A stretch of DNA of 64,000 bases from Aquamicrobium sp. LC103 (GCF_001014615.2 NZ_LBCQ02000011.1:1-64000); one strand, 5' to 3'. Positions 19,202 to 28,061 are shown, counted from the first letter of the stretch. Numbers and translations: made by a program. The notes: generated by a model not told the origin, from the letters alone.

Positions 19202-19765
19202 CTACTCAGCGGCCGAACGCCGTGCCCTGTCGCCCTCCACCGCCTCGACGATCGCAGCCACGAAGGCTTCGAGGTCGGCGGGCTTGCGGGAGGTGATGAT
19301 GTTGCCGTCCCGCACGGTTTCCGAATCTTCCCATTTCGCGCCGGCGTTCTCCATGTCGGTGCGGATCGAATGATATGAGGTGGCGCGCCGCCCCTCGACG
19401 AGGCCTGCCTCGATCAGGAGCCAGGGCGCGTGGCAGATGGCCGCCACCGGCTTGCCCGTGGCCTGGAAGGAACGGATGAAGTCGACGGCCGGCTTGTCGA
19501 CGCGCAGCAGGTCCGGGTTGATCTGCCCACCCGGGAGCACCAGGGCGTCGTAGTCGGAAACCTCCGCATCGCCCACGGTCCGGTCGACCTTGACGGCGGA
19601 ACCCCAATCCTTCTTCTCCCAGCCGACGATCTCGCCTTCCTTCGGAGAGACGATTTCAACTTGCGCACCGGCTTGCCTCAGCTTTTGCAGCGGAACCTCG
19701 AGTTCCGATTGCTCGAAGCCGTTGGTGGCGAGAATCATGATGCGGGATCGGTCGATCGCGGGCAT
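19202..19765 (-). CDS. DJ-1/PfpI-family protein (YhbO/PfpI protease-like)
   Basis: 187-residue PfpI-type protein: KIMILATNGFEQSELEVP-like start, DALVLPGGQINPD, the nucleophile elbow AICHAPWLL and SYHSIRTDMENAGA. This subgroup is associated with stress resistance and glyoxal or glycation handling. It is transcribed alone. A perfect 17-base palindrome lies just ahead of its start codon and could be a control site. Confidence 0.9.
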   Translation of the reverse strand: MPAIDRSRIMILATNGFEQSELEVPLQKLRQAGAQVEIVSPKEGEIVGWEKKDWGSAVKVDRTVGDAEVSDYDALVLPGGQINPDLLRVDKPAVDFIRSFQATGKPVAAICHAPWLLIEAGLVEGRRATSYHSIRTDMENAGAKWEDSETVRDGNIITSRKPADLEAFVAAIVEAVEGDRARRSAAE

Positions 19766-19781
19766 GGCGGGCTCATCCTTC

Positions 19782-19798
19782 CTTTCCTTGAAGGAAAG
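19782..19798. promoter_or_regulatory. Perfect 17-bp palindrome upstream of the PfpI gene
   Basis: CTTTCCTTGAAGGAAAG has eight-base arms around one central base. On the minus strand it lies 17-33 bases before the PfpI ATG, next to an AAGGAAGG ribosome-site-like run. It could be a repressor site, or in RNA a hairpin that affects ribosome access. No regulator gene is adjacent. Confidence 0.5.
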
Positions 19799-19893
19799 TC
19801 TGCGGGTGGAACGCAGGTGGCCGGGTTTCGTTCACGACGGAAGCGAAAACGATCGATCACAAATTCTTGCAGGCGGAAGGCAGGGACGGCCGT

Positions 19894-20556
19894 TCAGGCG
19901 ATACCGAGCAGGGCGGGCAGGCGGCGCATGTCGTCGAAAAGGATGCCGCCGGCGGCCTCGAGCCCGTCGCGGTCCGAGTGCGGGTCGCCATGGTAGGAAT
20001 AGACGCGCATACCGGCGGCGACGCCCGCCGTGGTACCGGCGACGCTGTCCTCGATGACAACGCAGCGCTCCGGTTCGAACGCCATCTCGCGCGCGGCGTG
20101 GAGAAAGAGGTCGGGAAAGGGCTTGGCGCGCCCGACCATGGAGGCGCTGAACAGCGCATGCTCGAAATGCGGCATCAGCCCGGTGCGCCCGAGCGTCAGA
20201 TGCATCTTGGTCAATCGCGCGGAGGAAGCGACGCACCAGGGGATGCCGGCGCCGCGCAATGCATCGACGACGTCGAGCACATGCGGGATCGGCTCGAGCC
20301 CGGTCTCGAACAGCGTCGGCAGGCCGTCGTTCCAGCGTTCGACGAAATCGGCGCCAAGCAGCACGCCCGCAGCCTCCACCTCCGTCTGCACGGAACTCAT
20401 GCTGCGGCCGGAAAAGGTCTTGCGGCAATATTCGAAGGTGGTCTCGAACCCGGCCTCGTTGAGCCATTCGGCAAGCCGGCGATTGGCGAGATTCTCGGTA
20501 TCGACGAGCACGCCGTCGCAGTCGAAGATGACGAGACCGGGCAGGCTTTCGCTCAT
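19894..20556 (-). CDS. HAD-superfamily hydrolase, beta-phosphoglucomutase/phosphatase type
   Basis: 220-residue subfamily IA HAD phosphatase with motif [11 protein letters not shown], motif II CVASSAR, motif III Lys in [10 protein letters not shown] and motif [11 protein letters not shown]. The cap domain is helical. Likely a phosphoglycolate- or sugar-phosphate phosphatase; the exact substrate cannot be told. Its ATG overlaps the dut stop by four bases, so the two form an operon, possibly for clean-up of small phosphates. Confidence 0.88.
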   Translation of the reverse strand: MSESLPGLVIFDCDGVLVDTENLANRRLAEWLNEAGFETTFEYCRKTFSGRSMSSVQTEVEAAGVLLGADFVERWNDGLPTLFETGLEPIPHVLDVVDALRGAGIPWCVASSARLTKMHLTLGRTGLMPHFEHALFSASMVGRAKPFPDLFLHAAREMAFEPERCVVIEDSVAGTTAGVAAGMRVYSYHGDPHSDRDGLEAAGGILFDDMRRLPALLGIA

Positions 20557-21026
20557 GCCGTGCCCGTGGAGCCGAAGCCGCCGGCTCCGCGCTGGGTCTC
20601 GCCCGCATTGCCGCGTTCCTCGATCGTGGCGCGGCTGACCGGCGCGACCACGAGCTGCGCGATGCGCATGCCGCGCGTCACCGGAAAATCCTCGTCGGAA
20701 TGGTTGATCAGCAGCACCTTCACCTCGCCGCGATAGTCGCTGTCGATCGTGCCCGGCGTGTTGAGGCAGGTGATGCCATGCTTGAGCGCCAGTCCGGAAC
20801 GCGGGCGGACCTGGCCTTCGAAGCCCACGGGCAGCTCGATCACCAGGCCGGTCGGCACCAGGGCGCGGCGGCCGGGCAGGATCAGCAGCGGCCGGTCCTC
20901 GGGCACGGCGGCGCGCAGGTCCATGCCGGCGGCGCCCGCGGTCTCGTAGGCGGGCAGGGCGATGCCTTCGGCATGCGGCAGGCGGACAATGCCGACGACG
21001 GGAGAATCTTGCGCTGATGTGATCAT
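20553..21026 (-). CDS. dut: Deoxyuridine 5'-triphosphate nucleotidohydrolase (dUTPase)
   Basis: Trimeric dUTPase that hydrolyses dUTP to dUMP, keeping uracil out of DNA. All five motifs are visible: [43 protein letters not shown] and the C-terminal [10 protein letters not shown]. The protein has 157 residues from the ATG at 21026; a longer frame from 21062 lacks support. It is coupled to the HAD gene downstream. Confidence 0.97.
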   Translation of the reverse strand: MITSAQDSPVVGIVRLPHAEGIALPAYETAGAAGMDLRAAVPEDRPLLILPGRRALVPTGLVIELPVGFEGQVRPRSGLALKHGITCLNTPGTIDSDYRGEVKVLLINHSDEDFPVTRGMRIAQLVVAPVSRATIEERGNAGETQRGAGGFGSTGTA

Positions 21027-21102
21027 GAGCCGTTCTATTGCGGCTTGCCCCGCGCGCGTCAATTCCCCGCCTCCGATTTCAACCGGATTCGCGCCGCGAT
21101 GC

Positions 21103-22512
21103 TCAGAAGCGGCCGCCGGTCCGGAACCCGCCGCCTCCCGACGATCGGCCTTGCGGCAGGCTGATGCCGCCGCCCCAGCTGCCGCCTCGCGGCAATCTCA
21201 GGCCGCCGCCGAAGCCGCCGGGCGATCGCGGCATGCGGCGGCGAAAGCCCTCGTTCAGCACGTCGTCGAGATTGCGCGAAGAGAGCGCGCCCTTGAGGAT
21301 GCCGCCGATGACCGTGCCGATAACGTCCCCGTTGGTGAATTCTCCGAGCGGATCGCCGTAGCCGCGCTGGCGGAAATGGCCGCGCGACTGCTCCAGTTCG
21401 AGCCGCTTCCTGGCAAGTTCCGCGGCGGTTGAGCGAACCTGCTGGATTTCGGCATCGGCGCGGGCGATCGACTGGTCGAGCTTGCCGAGCTGATCGACGA
21501 TCTGCTCGTCCTTCGGCGTGGGCGTCCTCACCGCTTCGTCGTAGAGCGTGCGCAAATCCTCGCGGCTCAGACGCTCGGCGAGGATCTGCACCGCCCGACG
21601 ATAGTCCGGATCGCCAGCGTCGGCTTCGCGCCCCTGTTCCTCGTCCAGCGCGGCAAGCTCGTTCCTCGCCTCTTCGAGGTTCGACTCCACCGTGTCGAGC
21701 GCCTTCTCGGCGGCTTCGAGCTCCTTTTCCAGCGCTGCGATCCCTTCGGCTTCGAGGGCCTGGCGTTCGATGGCCGAGCGTTTGGCGATTTCGTCATCGA
21801 CCATCGCGGCGACGCGATCCGCATGCTCGCGCAGCCGCAAGGGTATCTCGTTGAGCATGTGATAGTTGGTTCGGGCGCCATTATAGCCGAGCAGCAGCGC
21901 GACCTTGCCGTCGAAATAGCGGGTAATCGCTCCGGCGCGATACTCGGAGGTGCCGTAGCCCGCCCGCCACAGATACATGAACAGCGGATCGTCCCGGTAG
22001 GGCTTACCCTTGCTTTCCCGGTCCGTTTCGGCCTGTGTGGCCTTGTCGGCGGCCGCCGCGGCCTTGGCTTCCGCTTCGGCGACGCGCTGTTCCTGGGCGG
22101 TCCAGGCGGGTTCGCTCCTGATCTTCGCCTCGATCCTGGCGGTGAACTCGTCGATCCGTTCTCCGGCCTTTTCCACGGCCCTGGCCTTCTCGGCGCGATT
22201 GGCCTCCGCGACGGTGGCGGCCACCGTCGCCCTGGCGCGGCGGTCCGCCACGTCGTCCAGTTTCCGGCGCCGTCGCTCGATCAGTTCCAGCGCCTGCCGC
22301 TCCGCCGCGTCCAGCTCGCGCACGATCTTGTCGCGCATCAGCATTTCGAGCCGGACCGTGGCGAGCGCCTTGAAACCGTCCGCCTTGTGGGTCCGCAGCC
22401 TTGCGGCTTCCTCCTCGGCGGAGCGGAGCGTGACGATCAGCCGGTCCTCCTCGGCACGCACGCCGAGGATGGCCCGCTCGATGGAAGAAAGTGTTTCACG
22501 CGCCGAGATCAT
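21103..22512 (-). CDS. Uncharacterised coiled-coil protein with Gly/Arg-rich tail (third gene of operon)
   Basis: 469-residue soluble protein I cannot assign. Two long charged coiled-coil regions (about residues 1-175 and 245-400) flank a central aromatic region ([21 protein letters not shown], then [20 protein letters not shown]). The last 60 residues contain a Gly-rich segment ([20 protein letters not shown]) and a Gly/Arg/Ser-rich tail. No signal peptide or clear membrane helix. It starts four bases after the stop of the DUF6384 gene and is third in a compact three-gene operon. A role as a structural or scaffold partner is inference. Confidence 0.8.
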   Translation of the reverse strand: MISARETLSSIERAILGVRAEEDRLIVTLRSAEEEAARLRTHKADGFKALATVRLEMLMRDKIVRELDAAERQALELIERRRRKLDDVADRRARATVAATVAEANRAEKARAVEKAGERIDEFTARIEAKIRSEPAWTAQEQRVAEAEAKAAAAADKATQAETDRESKGKPYRDDPLFMYLWRAGYGTSEYRAGAITRYFDGKVALLLGYNGARTNYHMLNEIPLRLREHADRVAAMVDDEIAKRSAIERQALEAEGIAALEKELEAAEKALDTVESNLEEARNELAALDEEQGREADAGDPDYRRAVQILAERLSREDLRTLYDEAVRTPTPKDEQIVDQLGKLDQSIARADAEIQQVRSTAAELARKRLELEQSRGHFRQRGYGDPLGEFTNGDVIGTVIGGILKGALSSRNLDDVLNEGFRRRMPRSPGGFGGGLRLPRGGSWGGGISLPQGRSSGGGGFRTGGRF

Positions 22513-22516
22513 CGTC

Positions 22517-23485
22517 CTACCATTTGGTGATCGCGCCGCCCGACACCGGCATCAGATAGTCGGCATCGAGCATCCCGCGTCGCTTCTCTCCGAATCTGTT
22601 GTTCTCGACGATGCCGTCGTCCAGCTTGTCCCGCCGCACGGCCTCGTAAACCGTCTCGGGTACCCGCACGCCCCATTGCGTCACGGTCTCGGTGCGGCTG
22701 GTCTCCTCGTTGAGCACCGGCAGGCTCAGCACCTTGCCGTCGGGGGCGACGGCCTCGACGATCACGTAGTAGTTGCGGCCAGACTGGTTGACATCGGGAA
22801 TGCGGTAGACGCCCGTGTCGTCTCCCGGGCGCGAGACCACGCGCAAAGTGTATTCCTGGAGAAGCCTTTCGCGGAGCTGGCCGAGTGCGGCGATCGCCTC
22901 GCGCGCGCCGGTCGGGTTGCCGGCCGCGATCGCCGCCTGCCCGTCGCCCGACAGTTGCTCGATCAAGCGCTGGGCTTCGGGATCCCGTGCCTCCCGTGTG
23001 GCGGCATCCGCCGATGTGGCGAGCGAGCGCGGCAAGGTCTCCGTCAGTTCGATGCGCGCGGCCTCGGCGGCCTGGCGCTCGGCGCGCCAGTTCCACGCCT
23101 GCCAGCCGATGCCGGCGGCGGCAAGCAGGAGCAGAACCGCGGCCACCACGCCCACCGTGCCGCGCCTGACCCAGAGATTGGCGAGCGTGCGGCCGAAGCC
23201 CGCCCGCGGCGGCGTGTAGACGAAGCGGCTTTCCTTGAGCGCCTGGATACCCTCGTCGAGGATGCGGTCGGTGACCTCGATCCCCTGGCTTTCATAGATG
23301 CCGCGCAGCCGCTTCCTCAGCGTCTCGTCGCGCTCTTCCTGGGCGAGCTCCTTCGCGACAAGCCCTTCCTGGTGACGGAGCGTGTCGACGACATCCATCG
23401 CCAGCATCAGGTCATTGAGCTTCGGGGCCGGCTGTTCGCCGCCGGCAACGTCCGGCGGCGGCGCGGCGGATTGGGTGTCAGCCAT
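22517..23485 (-). CDS. DUF6384-like single-pass membrane protein (second gene of operon)
   Basis: 322 residues. The N-terminal cytoplasmic part (LNDLMLAMDVVDTLRHQEGL, a KRLRGIYESQGIEVTDRIL helix and a short proline segment) leads into one transmembrane helix at about 106-130 (GVVAAVLLLLAAAGIGW). A helical stalk follows, then a beta-rich outer domain (YRIPDVNQSGRNYYVIVEAV...) ending MPVSGGAITKW. I place it in DUF6384 from memory of that architecture. It overlaps the first gene by eight bases and is followed four bases later by the third. Function unknown; it looks like the membrane anchor of the three-protein set. Confidence 0.8.
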   Translation of the reverse strand: MADTQSAAPPPDVAGGEQPAPKLNDLMLAMDVVDTLRHQEGLVAKELAQEERDETLRKRLRGIYESQGIEVTDRILDEGIQALKESRFVYTPPRAGFGRTLANLWVRRGTVGVVAAVLLLLAAAGIGWQAWNWRAERQAAEAARIELTETLPRSLATSADAATREARDPEAQRLIEQLSGDGQAAIAAGNPTGAREAIAALGQLRERLLQEYTLRVVSRPGDDTGVYRIPDVNQSGRNYYVIVEAVAPDGKVLSLPVLNEETSRTETVTQWGVRVPETVYEAVRRDKLDDGIVENNRFGEKRRGMLDADYLMPVSGGAITKW

Positions 23486-24656
23486 CGATCAGCAGCGCGT
23501 TGCCCTGTGCCGCGAGCCTGGCGATGCGCCGCTTGCCGTCCTCGACGGCTTCGCGGATCTCCTCCGAGTTCTGGGTGGCCAGCTTGCGCATCTCCGCGAT
23601 GATCTCGGTCGAGTGCTCCTGGAAGCTGACCACGGAATCGACGAGCTTCTTGACCGCATCGGCGCGGATCGTCGGGCCGTAGCCCGCCTTGATGGCTTCT
23701 TCCTGGACCTTGCCGCCGATCTCGGCGAGAACCTCGATCGACTTCGAGACGCCTTCCTTCATCTCGTTGAGGGTCTGCGTCGATTCATGCAGGCCGAAGA
23801 GGCCGGTGAAGGAGGCCTTGAGCGCCGTCAGCACGGATTCGTTGGTCGAGAAGAAGGCGACCGATTGCTGATAGACGCGCTCCTTGGCGTTGGTCGTCTG
23901 CATCAGACGGGCCATGATCACTTCCGAGGTGTTGTAGCCGATGGTCAGATTGTCGGCCAGATCCTTGGCGATCTGGTAGCGGTTCTCCTCGTTCTGCATC
24001 CGCCTCAGCTTCTCGTCGCGGGCGAGCTCGAGCTTGGCCCGGCCGGCCGGGTCGTTGGCCGTGAAACCGGCCACCTGGTCGGAAGCCTTGGTCAAATCGC
24101 CCTTGGCGGCATCGAGTTTGCTTTCGGCCGTCTTCAGCACTTCGAGCGCCGACACCTCGGCCTGCTTCAGCGCGGCGCGGAAGTCGCGATAGGCCTCGAG
24201 GATGATGTGCTCGCGCTCGATGTTCTCCTTGGTGTCCTTGGCGACCTCGAGATAGGTCTTCTTGATCTCGTCGAAGCGCGCCGCGACGTCACCGCGGGAA
24301 ATCTTCATCCAGACATTGGTCGAGCGCTCGAAGATGTCGAGCCTGCCGTCGGAGATCTGGTCGACCATGCGCTTGGCGTCGTCGCGGATGGAGTTGAAGC
24401 CCTTGGTGATCTTCTCGTAGCGCTCGCCCACCGACATTTGCGAGACCTGCTCGCGCACCACCTCGTTGAAGAAGCTCATCTGATCGAGGGTCCGGGTGAT
24501 CACCGCGATCTTGTCGGGCTCGAGATCGCTGATCTTCTCAAGGAGGCCTACGATCGGCGCCTCGTCGGTCCGCTTCGGCACCAGGCCGAGATCACGGAGC
24601 GACCCCATCGCCTTGTCGAGATACTGCATCGGCGTCTTCCCAACGACATCGCTCAT
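23478..24656 (-). CDS. Uncharacterised helical protein, TelA-like in shape (first gene of operon)
   Basis: 392-residue, almost wholly alpha-helical soluble protein (MSDVVGKTPMQYLDKAMGSL...). Stretches such as KTYLEVAKDTKENIEREHII and NEENRYQIAKDLADNLTIGY suggest long coiled coils. Size and layout recall TelA-type toxic-anion-resistance proteins, but I see no decisive motif, so this is only a suggestion. The ATG at 24656 has GGGAGAAG just upstream. The region ahead (24690-24745) is the most AT-rich for several kilobases and probably holds the operon promoter. Confidence 0.8.
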   Translation of the reverse strand: MSDVVGKTPMQYLDKAMGSLRDLGLVPKRTDEAPIVGLLEKISDLEPDKIAVITRTLDQMSFFNEVVREQVSQMSVGERYEKITKGFNSIRDDAKRMVDQISDGRLDIFERSTNVWMKISRGDVAARFDEIKKTYLEVAKDTKENIEREHIILEAYRDFRAALKQAEVSALEVLKTAESKLDAAKGDLTKASDQVAGFTANDPAGRAKLELARDEKLRRMQNEENRYQIAKDLADNLTIGYNTSEVIMARLMQTTNAKERVYQQSVAFFSTNESVLTALKASFTGLFGLHESTQTLNEMKEGVSKSIEVLAEIGGKVQEEAIKAGYGPTIRADAVKKLVDSVVSFQEHSTEIIAEMRKLATQNSEEIREAVEDGKRRIARLAAQGNALLIDG

Positions 24657-24825
24657 GGTTCTTCTCCCTCGCGAGCAATAGTTGCGGCCAAGCCCAGGAT
24701 AGAGAATATCAAAATCGTGCAACTAACAATCACCAATCATAGCTAAGAGCGGGTAAGGGAGCATGAATCCCGGGGCCGCCGCAGGCGACGATCGGCGGTG
24801 TTTTCCGGCGGCGTCTCGATACGGC

Positions 24826-25257
24826 TCAGAAGAGGCGGCCGTCCTGTTCGTAGATCGCGTCGGTGATGGAGAAGATCAGGGCGGCGAGCGGCGTTCCGAT
24901 CACGTCCTCGCGGGCGAGCGCGGTCCGGGCGATATCGCCTTCCACCGGCGGCCTGCCCGCGGCGTCGACGACCATCAGGGCCGAGTTGCCATCCGGCTGC
25001 CGGCGATGGAGCAGCGCGACGGCGAAGCGCTCATCGGCCGTCGCCTCGTCGCCCCAGCGGCCGAGGACGAGGTCGATATCGGCTCCCGATTCGTCGAGAT
25101 GTCCCGGTGTCCAATGAACCCAGTATACGGCCAGGGTGGCATCGCCCTCGTGGGCGGCGCCCCAGACGCAACGGCTCTCCATGCCGCAGCAGTCGCAATG
25201 GCCGGAGCTTTCGCCCGCCGTCTCCACTATGATGCGATGCTCTTCAGGCCGGATCAT
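24826..25257 (-). CDS. Hypothetical protein with CDCCG motif
   Basis: 143-residue soluble protein. An early Cys cluster (GHCDCCGMESRCVWG) is followed by VYWVHWTPGHLDESGADIDL, a LGRWGDEATADERFAVALLH helix and a conserved-looking GTPLAALIFSITDAIYEQDG end. The four cysteines could bind zinc. I recognise it as a widespread hypothetical family but know no function. It lies upstream of the coiled-coil operon in the same direction, separated by 169 bases with its own AT-rich promoter-like region, so it is probably not part of that operon. Confidence 0.78.
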   Translation of the reverse strand: MIRPEEHRIIVETAGESSGHCDCCGMESRCVWGAAHEGDATLAVYWVHWTPGHLDESGADIDLVLGRWGDEATADERFAVALLHRRQPDGNSALMVVDAAGRPPVEGDIARTALAREDVIGTPLAALIFSITDAIYEQDGRLF

Positions 25258-25356
25258 TCCGTCAATTTAACACTTCGAAGCCGCGCTTGACAGCCAAGTG
25301 CGGGCTCGCACGACAAGCATTCCCGCCGTGCCCGGCCCCGGCCTGATTTGCGAAGC

Positions 25357-26355
25357 CTATCTGATCTTCCTCGGTGGGCCCTCGTCCTGCCTGGCCGCTT
25401 CCTCGTGTTCGCGGTGGGCCTGGTATCCCGCTTCGATCTCCGTCTCTTCCGGCGGCAGATAGGTCGGGCCGATGACACGGACCCTGCGTTCGCCGCTTGC
25501 CGCGGGCGTGTCCTCGACCTCGGCCGGAGCTGTCGACACCGCTTCAAGTCGCGGCCGGGATGTCGGAAGCGGAATGACCGCGTTCGCCATGTTGCGCGGG
25601 GTGACCGTTCGGGCCCTCAGCTCGTTGACGCGGGCGAAGTAGCGGGGCCAGTTGCAGGCCTCGAAAGCTTCGTCCTTCTGATAGCGGAAGGCGGTCGGCA
25701 ATTGGCCGTAAGGTCTCTTCGTCTCGACCGAGATCATCTCCTCCGTCTCGAGTTCGGGGTCCTCGAGCAGGTAGAGCGCCATGGTCTCGTCCTCGCAGAT
25801 GAAGCGGCACTGATCCAGCGCGTCCTTGGCGTAGTCGCCCTTGGCGAATTGCGATTGGGGCGCGGGGAAGAGATAGCCGTCCGACGGGCGCACGCAGTAG
25901 TAGAGCGTATCGCCGGCATATTTCGCCCCCGATCTCTTTGATTTCGGAGCCTTGACCAGCCTTTCCTGCTGGGAAGCCTGCTGGGTTCGCGAAGGCTGCC
26001 GCCGCTGCTGGGCATCGCATCCGAGCGAGCGATATCTCGCCTGCAGCGCCGCCGTGGAGGGTCCGCCGCCGGCCTGCGCCGCCTGCCGCTCCACCTGCGC
26101 GCGCTGCTGGGCGAGGCCCCGGCACGCGTTGAAGAAGCCGCCGGAGGCGGCCTTCTCCGCGGTGCATCCGCGCTGCCGCTCGACCGCCCGGATGGCGGCG
26201 ACCTGTCGGCGCAGTTGAGCGGATTGCGAGTTGGAGGCGCTGGCGCTTGCCCGCATCTGGCTTCGGATTGCGGAACAGCTGTCGGCCAGTGCCGGAGCCG
26301 AGCCCAACAGCAATGTCAGGCTAATAGTCGAAAGGACGATCCATGAGTGACGCAT
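25357..26355 (-). CDS. DUF2865-type exported protein
   Basis: 332-residue secreted protein. A signal peptide is clear (MRHSWIVLSTISLTLLLGSA, cleavage after ALA). The mature part has an Arg/Gln/Cys-rich helical segment and then the core LYYCVRPSDGYLFPAPQSQF...CRFICEDETMALYLLED typical of DUF2865, an alphaproteobacterial envelope family with paired cysteines. The tail is Pro/Glu-rich (YLPPEETEIEAGYQ). The start at 26355 is chosen for the signal peptide; longer frames are unsupported. The preceding small gene overlaps it by 35 bases. Function unknown. Confidence 0.82.
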   Translation of the reverse strand: MRHSWIVLSTISLTLLLGSAPALADSCSAIRSQMRASASASNSQSAQLRRQVAAIRAVERQRGCTAEKAASGGFFNACRGLAQQRAQVERQAAQAGGGPSTAALQARYRSLGCDAQQRRQPSRTQQASQQERLVKAPKSKRSGAKYAGDTLYYCVRPSDGYLFPAPQSQFAKGDYAKDALDQCRFICEDETMALYLLEDPELETEEMISVETKRPYGQLPTAFRYQKDEAFEACNWPRYFARVNELRARTVTPRNMANAVIPLPTSRPRLEAVSTAPAEVEDTPAASGERRVRVIGPTYLPPEETEIEAGYQAHREHEEAARQDEGPPRKIR

Positions 26356-26626
26356 GACTAGGAACCACCCTGTGCTTGGGAGAGGCATTAAGTGGTTGGT
26401 CTCTTGGAGAGGCCGGTGAACAAACGGACGAAACGGGCCCGCGCAGGATCGAATCCACATCGATTCCGGCAACCAGTGCCGCGAGCGCCAGCCGGAGATA
26501 GCGCGGGCAGCCAGGACCATCCAGCGACCGCAGGGCCGCGATGGAGAGCTGCAGTTCCTTCGCGATCTCCCGGTCGGACATTGAAAGCAACGAGGATACG
26601 TTTGCGAGCGGGCCGCCAGATTTCAT
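26321..26626 (-). CDS. Small protein with HTH-like segment
   Basis: 101 residues. The first half (LSMSDREIAKELQLSIAALR, then CPRYLRLALAALVAGID) resembles a reduced helix-turn-helix of the kind found in small rhizobial regulators; the second half looks unstructured. An AAGGAT lies seven bases before the ATG at 26626, which supports real translation. It overlaps the DUF2865 gene by 35 bases in another frame, so the two may be coupled. Whether it binds DNA is unknown. Confidence 0.55.
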   Translation of the reverse strand: MKSGGPLANVSSLLSMSDREIAKELQLSIAALRSLDGPGCPRYLRLALAALVAGIDVDSILRGPVSSVCSPASPRDQPLNASPKHRVVPSHASLMDRPFDY

Positions 26627-26757
26627 CGGTTATCCTTGAATTTCGGTCGGGGACCGGCAGGATCGGGCAACAGCCGCAAAGCGACGGCCGATCCTGCTCA
26701 AGATCTCCATGTCGAAATCTCTCGAGGTCGAAATTTCTCGGGAGATGTCGGGCCTGA

Positions 26758-27060
26758 TCAGGTTCGGGCGGCCAGCAGCTTGTTCTTGATGAGGCCGACG
26801 ACGACCTGAACGATGGCACCGGCGACGCCGCCGCCGACGACCTGGCCGGCGAGGGCCGCTATGTCGAAGCCCGCGGCTCCGGCCGCGACATCACCGGTCG
26901 CTCCGCCGAGCAGAGCTCCGAGCAACTGGCCGCCGCCGACGCCGCCGACCGCGCCGGCAAGGATGTTGCCGATATTTCCGAGGTCGGAATTCTTGACGAC
27001 CTTGCCGCCGGCTGCTCCGCCAACGGCGCCACCAATCAGTTGAGCGAGAATGGCTTCCAT
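26758..27060 (-). CDS. Glycine-zipper-like small membrane protein
   Basis: 100 residues, made almost entirely of Gly/Ala/Val repeats (LIGGAVGGAAGGKVVKNSDL, then GGVGGGQLLGALLGGATGDV) with two or three hydrophobic helices and a basic end (LIKNKLLAART). Similar Gly-rich small proteins are widespread in alphaproteobacteria with no settled function; glycine-zipper helices often oligomerise in membranes. A GGAG lies about ten bases before the ATG. It is the first of three small leftward genes. Confidence 0.72.
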   Translation of the reverse strand: MEAILAQLIGGAVGGAAGGKVVKNSDLGNIGNILAGAVGGVGGGQLLGALLGGATGDVAAGAAGFDIAALAGQVVGGGVAGAIVQVVVGLIKNKLLAART

Positions 27061-27626
27061 CGATACTTCTCCATTGCAGTTGCCGATCAGATGATCGTCA
27101 GCGGATCACACGAGATGCCAAAACCGGGTGTCCCGGTCCTGGGATGAAATCACGGCCTTGCGGGGAAAAACGATGTTGCAGACAGCATTCGCCAGAGTGG
27201 GCAGCAGTGGCACACGGTCCGGAAAACAGAATGATACGCCGCCGCATCGTTCCTTCCATAAAAAGCCGTCCGGCTCAAGCCGGCATGCCCCTGCCCTTAC
27301 CCAAGGTAAGATTACGCATATTAAGGTGGCGAAGGCAATCACAAAGTTGTCCAAGTTTAGCCACTTTCGCGTGAGGCGTGCATGAAGGGCGCGGCGAAGA
27401 AGGAATTAACCTTTCCAGAAACTTACCGTGGCGGTGTGCGTCTGGTGCCGTGGCTGCGTCCTCCATTTGGGACGGATTCCGTCACTCTTCCGACACATTT
27501 CGAAGCCGACTTCATCGTTTTCCTCCACCCTTTCGTACTCCATCGAGAGGTGCCGGCGGCGCCCCGATTTGACGATCGTTCAGCTACGGCTTGCGATGCG
27601 GCCATAAATGTAATAACTGAAGTTAC
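27061..27626. other. 566-bp divergent intergenic region, AT-richer than its surroundings
   Basis: Separates the Gly-rich gene (leftward) from the Rrf2 gene (rightward). The section 27160-27440 has clearly lower GC and contains the inverted repeat CTTACC/GGTAAG at 27296-27310. Two short frames cross it (27106-27354 minus, 27382-27630 plus) but lack convincing protein features. It may hold promoters for both sides or a small RNA; I cannot define one. Confidence 0.5.
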
Positions 27627-27628
27627 AT
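27608..27628. promoter_or_regulatory. Inverted repeat overlapping the Rrf2 start codon
   Basis: ATGTAA at 27608-27613 and TTACAT at 27623-27628 are exact inverted arms nine bases apart, and the right arm includes the first two bases of the Rrf2 ATG. A second, offset dyad (TAAC/GTTA) lies inside. The position fits tight autorepression by the Rrf2 protein. Inferred. Confidence 0.6.
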
Positions 27629-28061
27629 GAAGCGCGACAGCCGACTTTCCTCCGTCCTGCACGGCCTTCTGCACATGGCCGCCAACGAGGGTCCGACCAC
27701 TTCGGACGCGCTGGCATCGTGCATGGGCACCAATCCCGTCGTCGTCCGCCGCACCATGGCCGGGCTTCGCGAGGCGGGCTTCGTGAAGGCGGAGCGGGGG
27801 CATAGCGGCGGCTGGTCGATCGCCTGCGATCTGGAGCGGGTGACGTTGCGCGACATCCACCAGGCGCTCGGCGAGCCCGCCATCTTCGCGATCGGCAACC
27901 GGAACGAGACGCCCGAATGCCTGGTCGAGCAATCCGTGAACGCCGTTCTGGATGACGCGTTCGAGGCGGCCGAGGCGCTGCTGATGCAACGTTTCGGAGA
28001 GGTGACGCTCGTGGCGCTGGCCGGGGAATTCACGCGCCGGCTTTCGCGGCGACGAAGCTGA
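27627..28061 (+). CDS. Rrf2-family transcriptional regulator (no Fe-S cysteine triad)
   Basis: 144-residue winged-helix regulator: DSRLSSVLHGLLHMAANEGP, recognition helix near NPVVVRRTMAGLREAG, then HSGGWSIACDLERVTLRDIH. The three closely spaced cysteines that hold the cluster in IscR, NsrR and RirA are absent; only isolated Cys remain (ASCMG, AC, PECL), so it resembles the YwnA/CymR subgroup. The thioredoxin-reductase-like gene follows after 25 bases and is the likely target. An inverted repeat covers its own start. Confidence 0.9.
   Translation: MKRDSRLSSVLHGLLHMAANEGPTTSDALASCMGTNPVVVRRTMAGLREAGFVKAERGHSGGWSIACDLERVTLRDIHQALGEPAIFAIGNRNETPECLVEQSVNAVLDDAFEAAEALLMQRFGEVTLVALAGEFTRRLSRRRS

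Noticed and set aside
23382-24746. 454-codon plus-strand frame opposite the first coiled-coil gene
   Set aside because: The opposite frame has a ribosome site, tight coupling to its neighbours and sensible heptads; this one is its shadow.
27106-27354. 82-codon minus-strand frame
   Set aside because: Cys/Phe-rich start looks like chance translation of AT-richer intergenic DNA; no ribosome site.
27382-27630. 82-codon plus-strand frame ahead of the Rrf2 gene
   Set aside because: Weak ribosome site, no recognisable features, and it runs over the Rrf2 operator and start.
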